NCBI GenBank assembly: GCA_020024855.1
Contig: JAHHTB010000107.1
Coordinates: 1-6,341, forward strand
Origin: Fusobacterium sp.
GTDB taxonomy: Bacteria; Fusobacteriota; Fusobacteriia; Fusobacteriales; Fusobacteriaceae
Direction: 5' to 3'
Length of the DNA stretch: 6,341 nucleotides
Shown here: positions 6,316 through 6,341 of the stretch, in pieces
How the letters are laid out: each line of letters begins with the position of its first letter
Numbering within the stretch: position 1 is the stretch's first letter
Translations under genes and position numbers: made by a program
Notes under the pieces: generated by a model
Databases searched by the model: none
The model's input: the letters and a program-made list of their open reading frames with translations, nothing else
Told to the model about the DNA's origin: nothing

Positions 6316-6341
6316 TTATATTTTTTCTAAAATATCTTCAA
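6316..6341 (-). CDS. Possible C-terminal end of a convergent gene (partial)
   Basis: Read on the - strand from the right edge, one frame gives EDILEKI followed by TAA (6318-6316). The other two frames stop almost at once. The residues look like an ordinary amphipathic C-terminus. The stop lies 30 bases from the hairpin at 6255-6285, whose longer T tract faces this way. Only seven full codons are visible, so neither the existence of the gene nor its function can be settled here. Confidence 0.3.

Noticed and set aside
6311..6341. ATG at 6311 opening a + strand frame to the right edge
   Set aside because: No Shine-Dalgarno sequence or promoter precedes it, the residues are a Phe/Ile/Ser string, and the - strand reading of the same bases fits the terminator better.
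1..6341. Mobile elements, CRISPR arrays, tRNA/rRNA genes, riboswitches or defence-like modules
   Set aside because: No inverted-repeat-bounded insertion, regularly spaced repeat, cloverleaf or leader structure was seen. The gaps between genes are too short to hold them, and every long frame is explained by a housekeeping gene or the single unknown membrane protein.

Overview
The window looks like chromosomal core-gene DNA from a Fusobacterium-like bacterium (Fusobacteriota). The base composition is very AT-rich, nearly all codons end in A or T, lysine and isoleucine are abundant, ribosome binding sites are purine-rich, and the gaps between genes are short. The genus is inferred from this overall style and the gene set; there is no 16S or other marker to prove it.

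Layout: five genes run head to tail on the + strand with gaps of only 0-17 bases and probably form one operon. They are (1) a class B penicillin-binding protein, cut by the left window edge, carrying a transpeptidase domain and one C-terminal PASTA domain; (2) priA, the primosomal helicase for replication restart; (3) def, peptide deformylase; (4) a 90-residue membrane-anchored coiled-coil protein of the FtsB/DivIC (septum formation initiator) family; and (5) glpX, class II fructose-1,6-bisphosphatase. A clear intrinsic terminator follows glpX. Only about 20 bases after it, a strong ribosome binding site opens a sixth + strand gene for an uncharacterised 162-residue protein with two membrane helices and a soluble C-terminal domain. 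That gene ends at a long hairpin with A/T tracts on both sides. The hairpin's T tract is actually longer on the - strand, and the last 26 bases can encode the C-terminus of a convergent - strand gene.

Functionally, the cluster joins septal peptidoglycan synthesis (class B PBP plus FtsB/DivIC-like protein), replication-fork restart (PriA), N-terminal maturation of new proteins (Def) and gluconeogenesis (GlpX). The PBP and FtsB-like proteins are plausible partners at the divisome. The others look like growth-related housekeeping genes sharing a transcript.

I found no mobile element, CRISPR array, tRNA/rRNA or defence-like system, and nothing that looks like a new molecular system. The points most worth a second look are the priA start codon (GTG versus ATT), the uncharacterised 2-TM protein behind a terminator with no room for its own promoter, the FtsB-like gene in this operon, and the convergent-gene signal at the right edge. 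No stretch of more than 300 bases lacks a gene.
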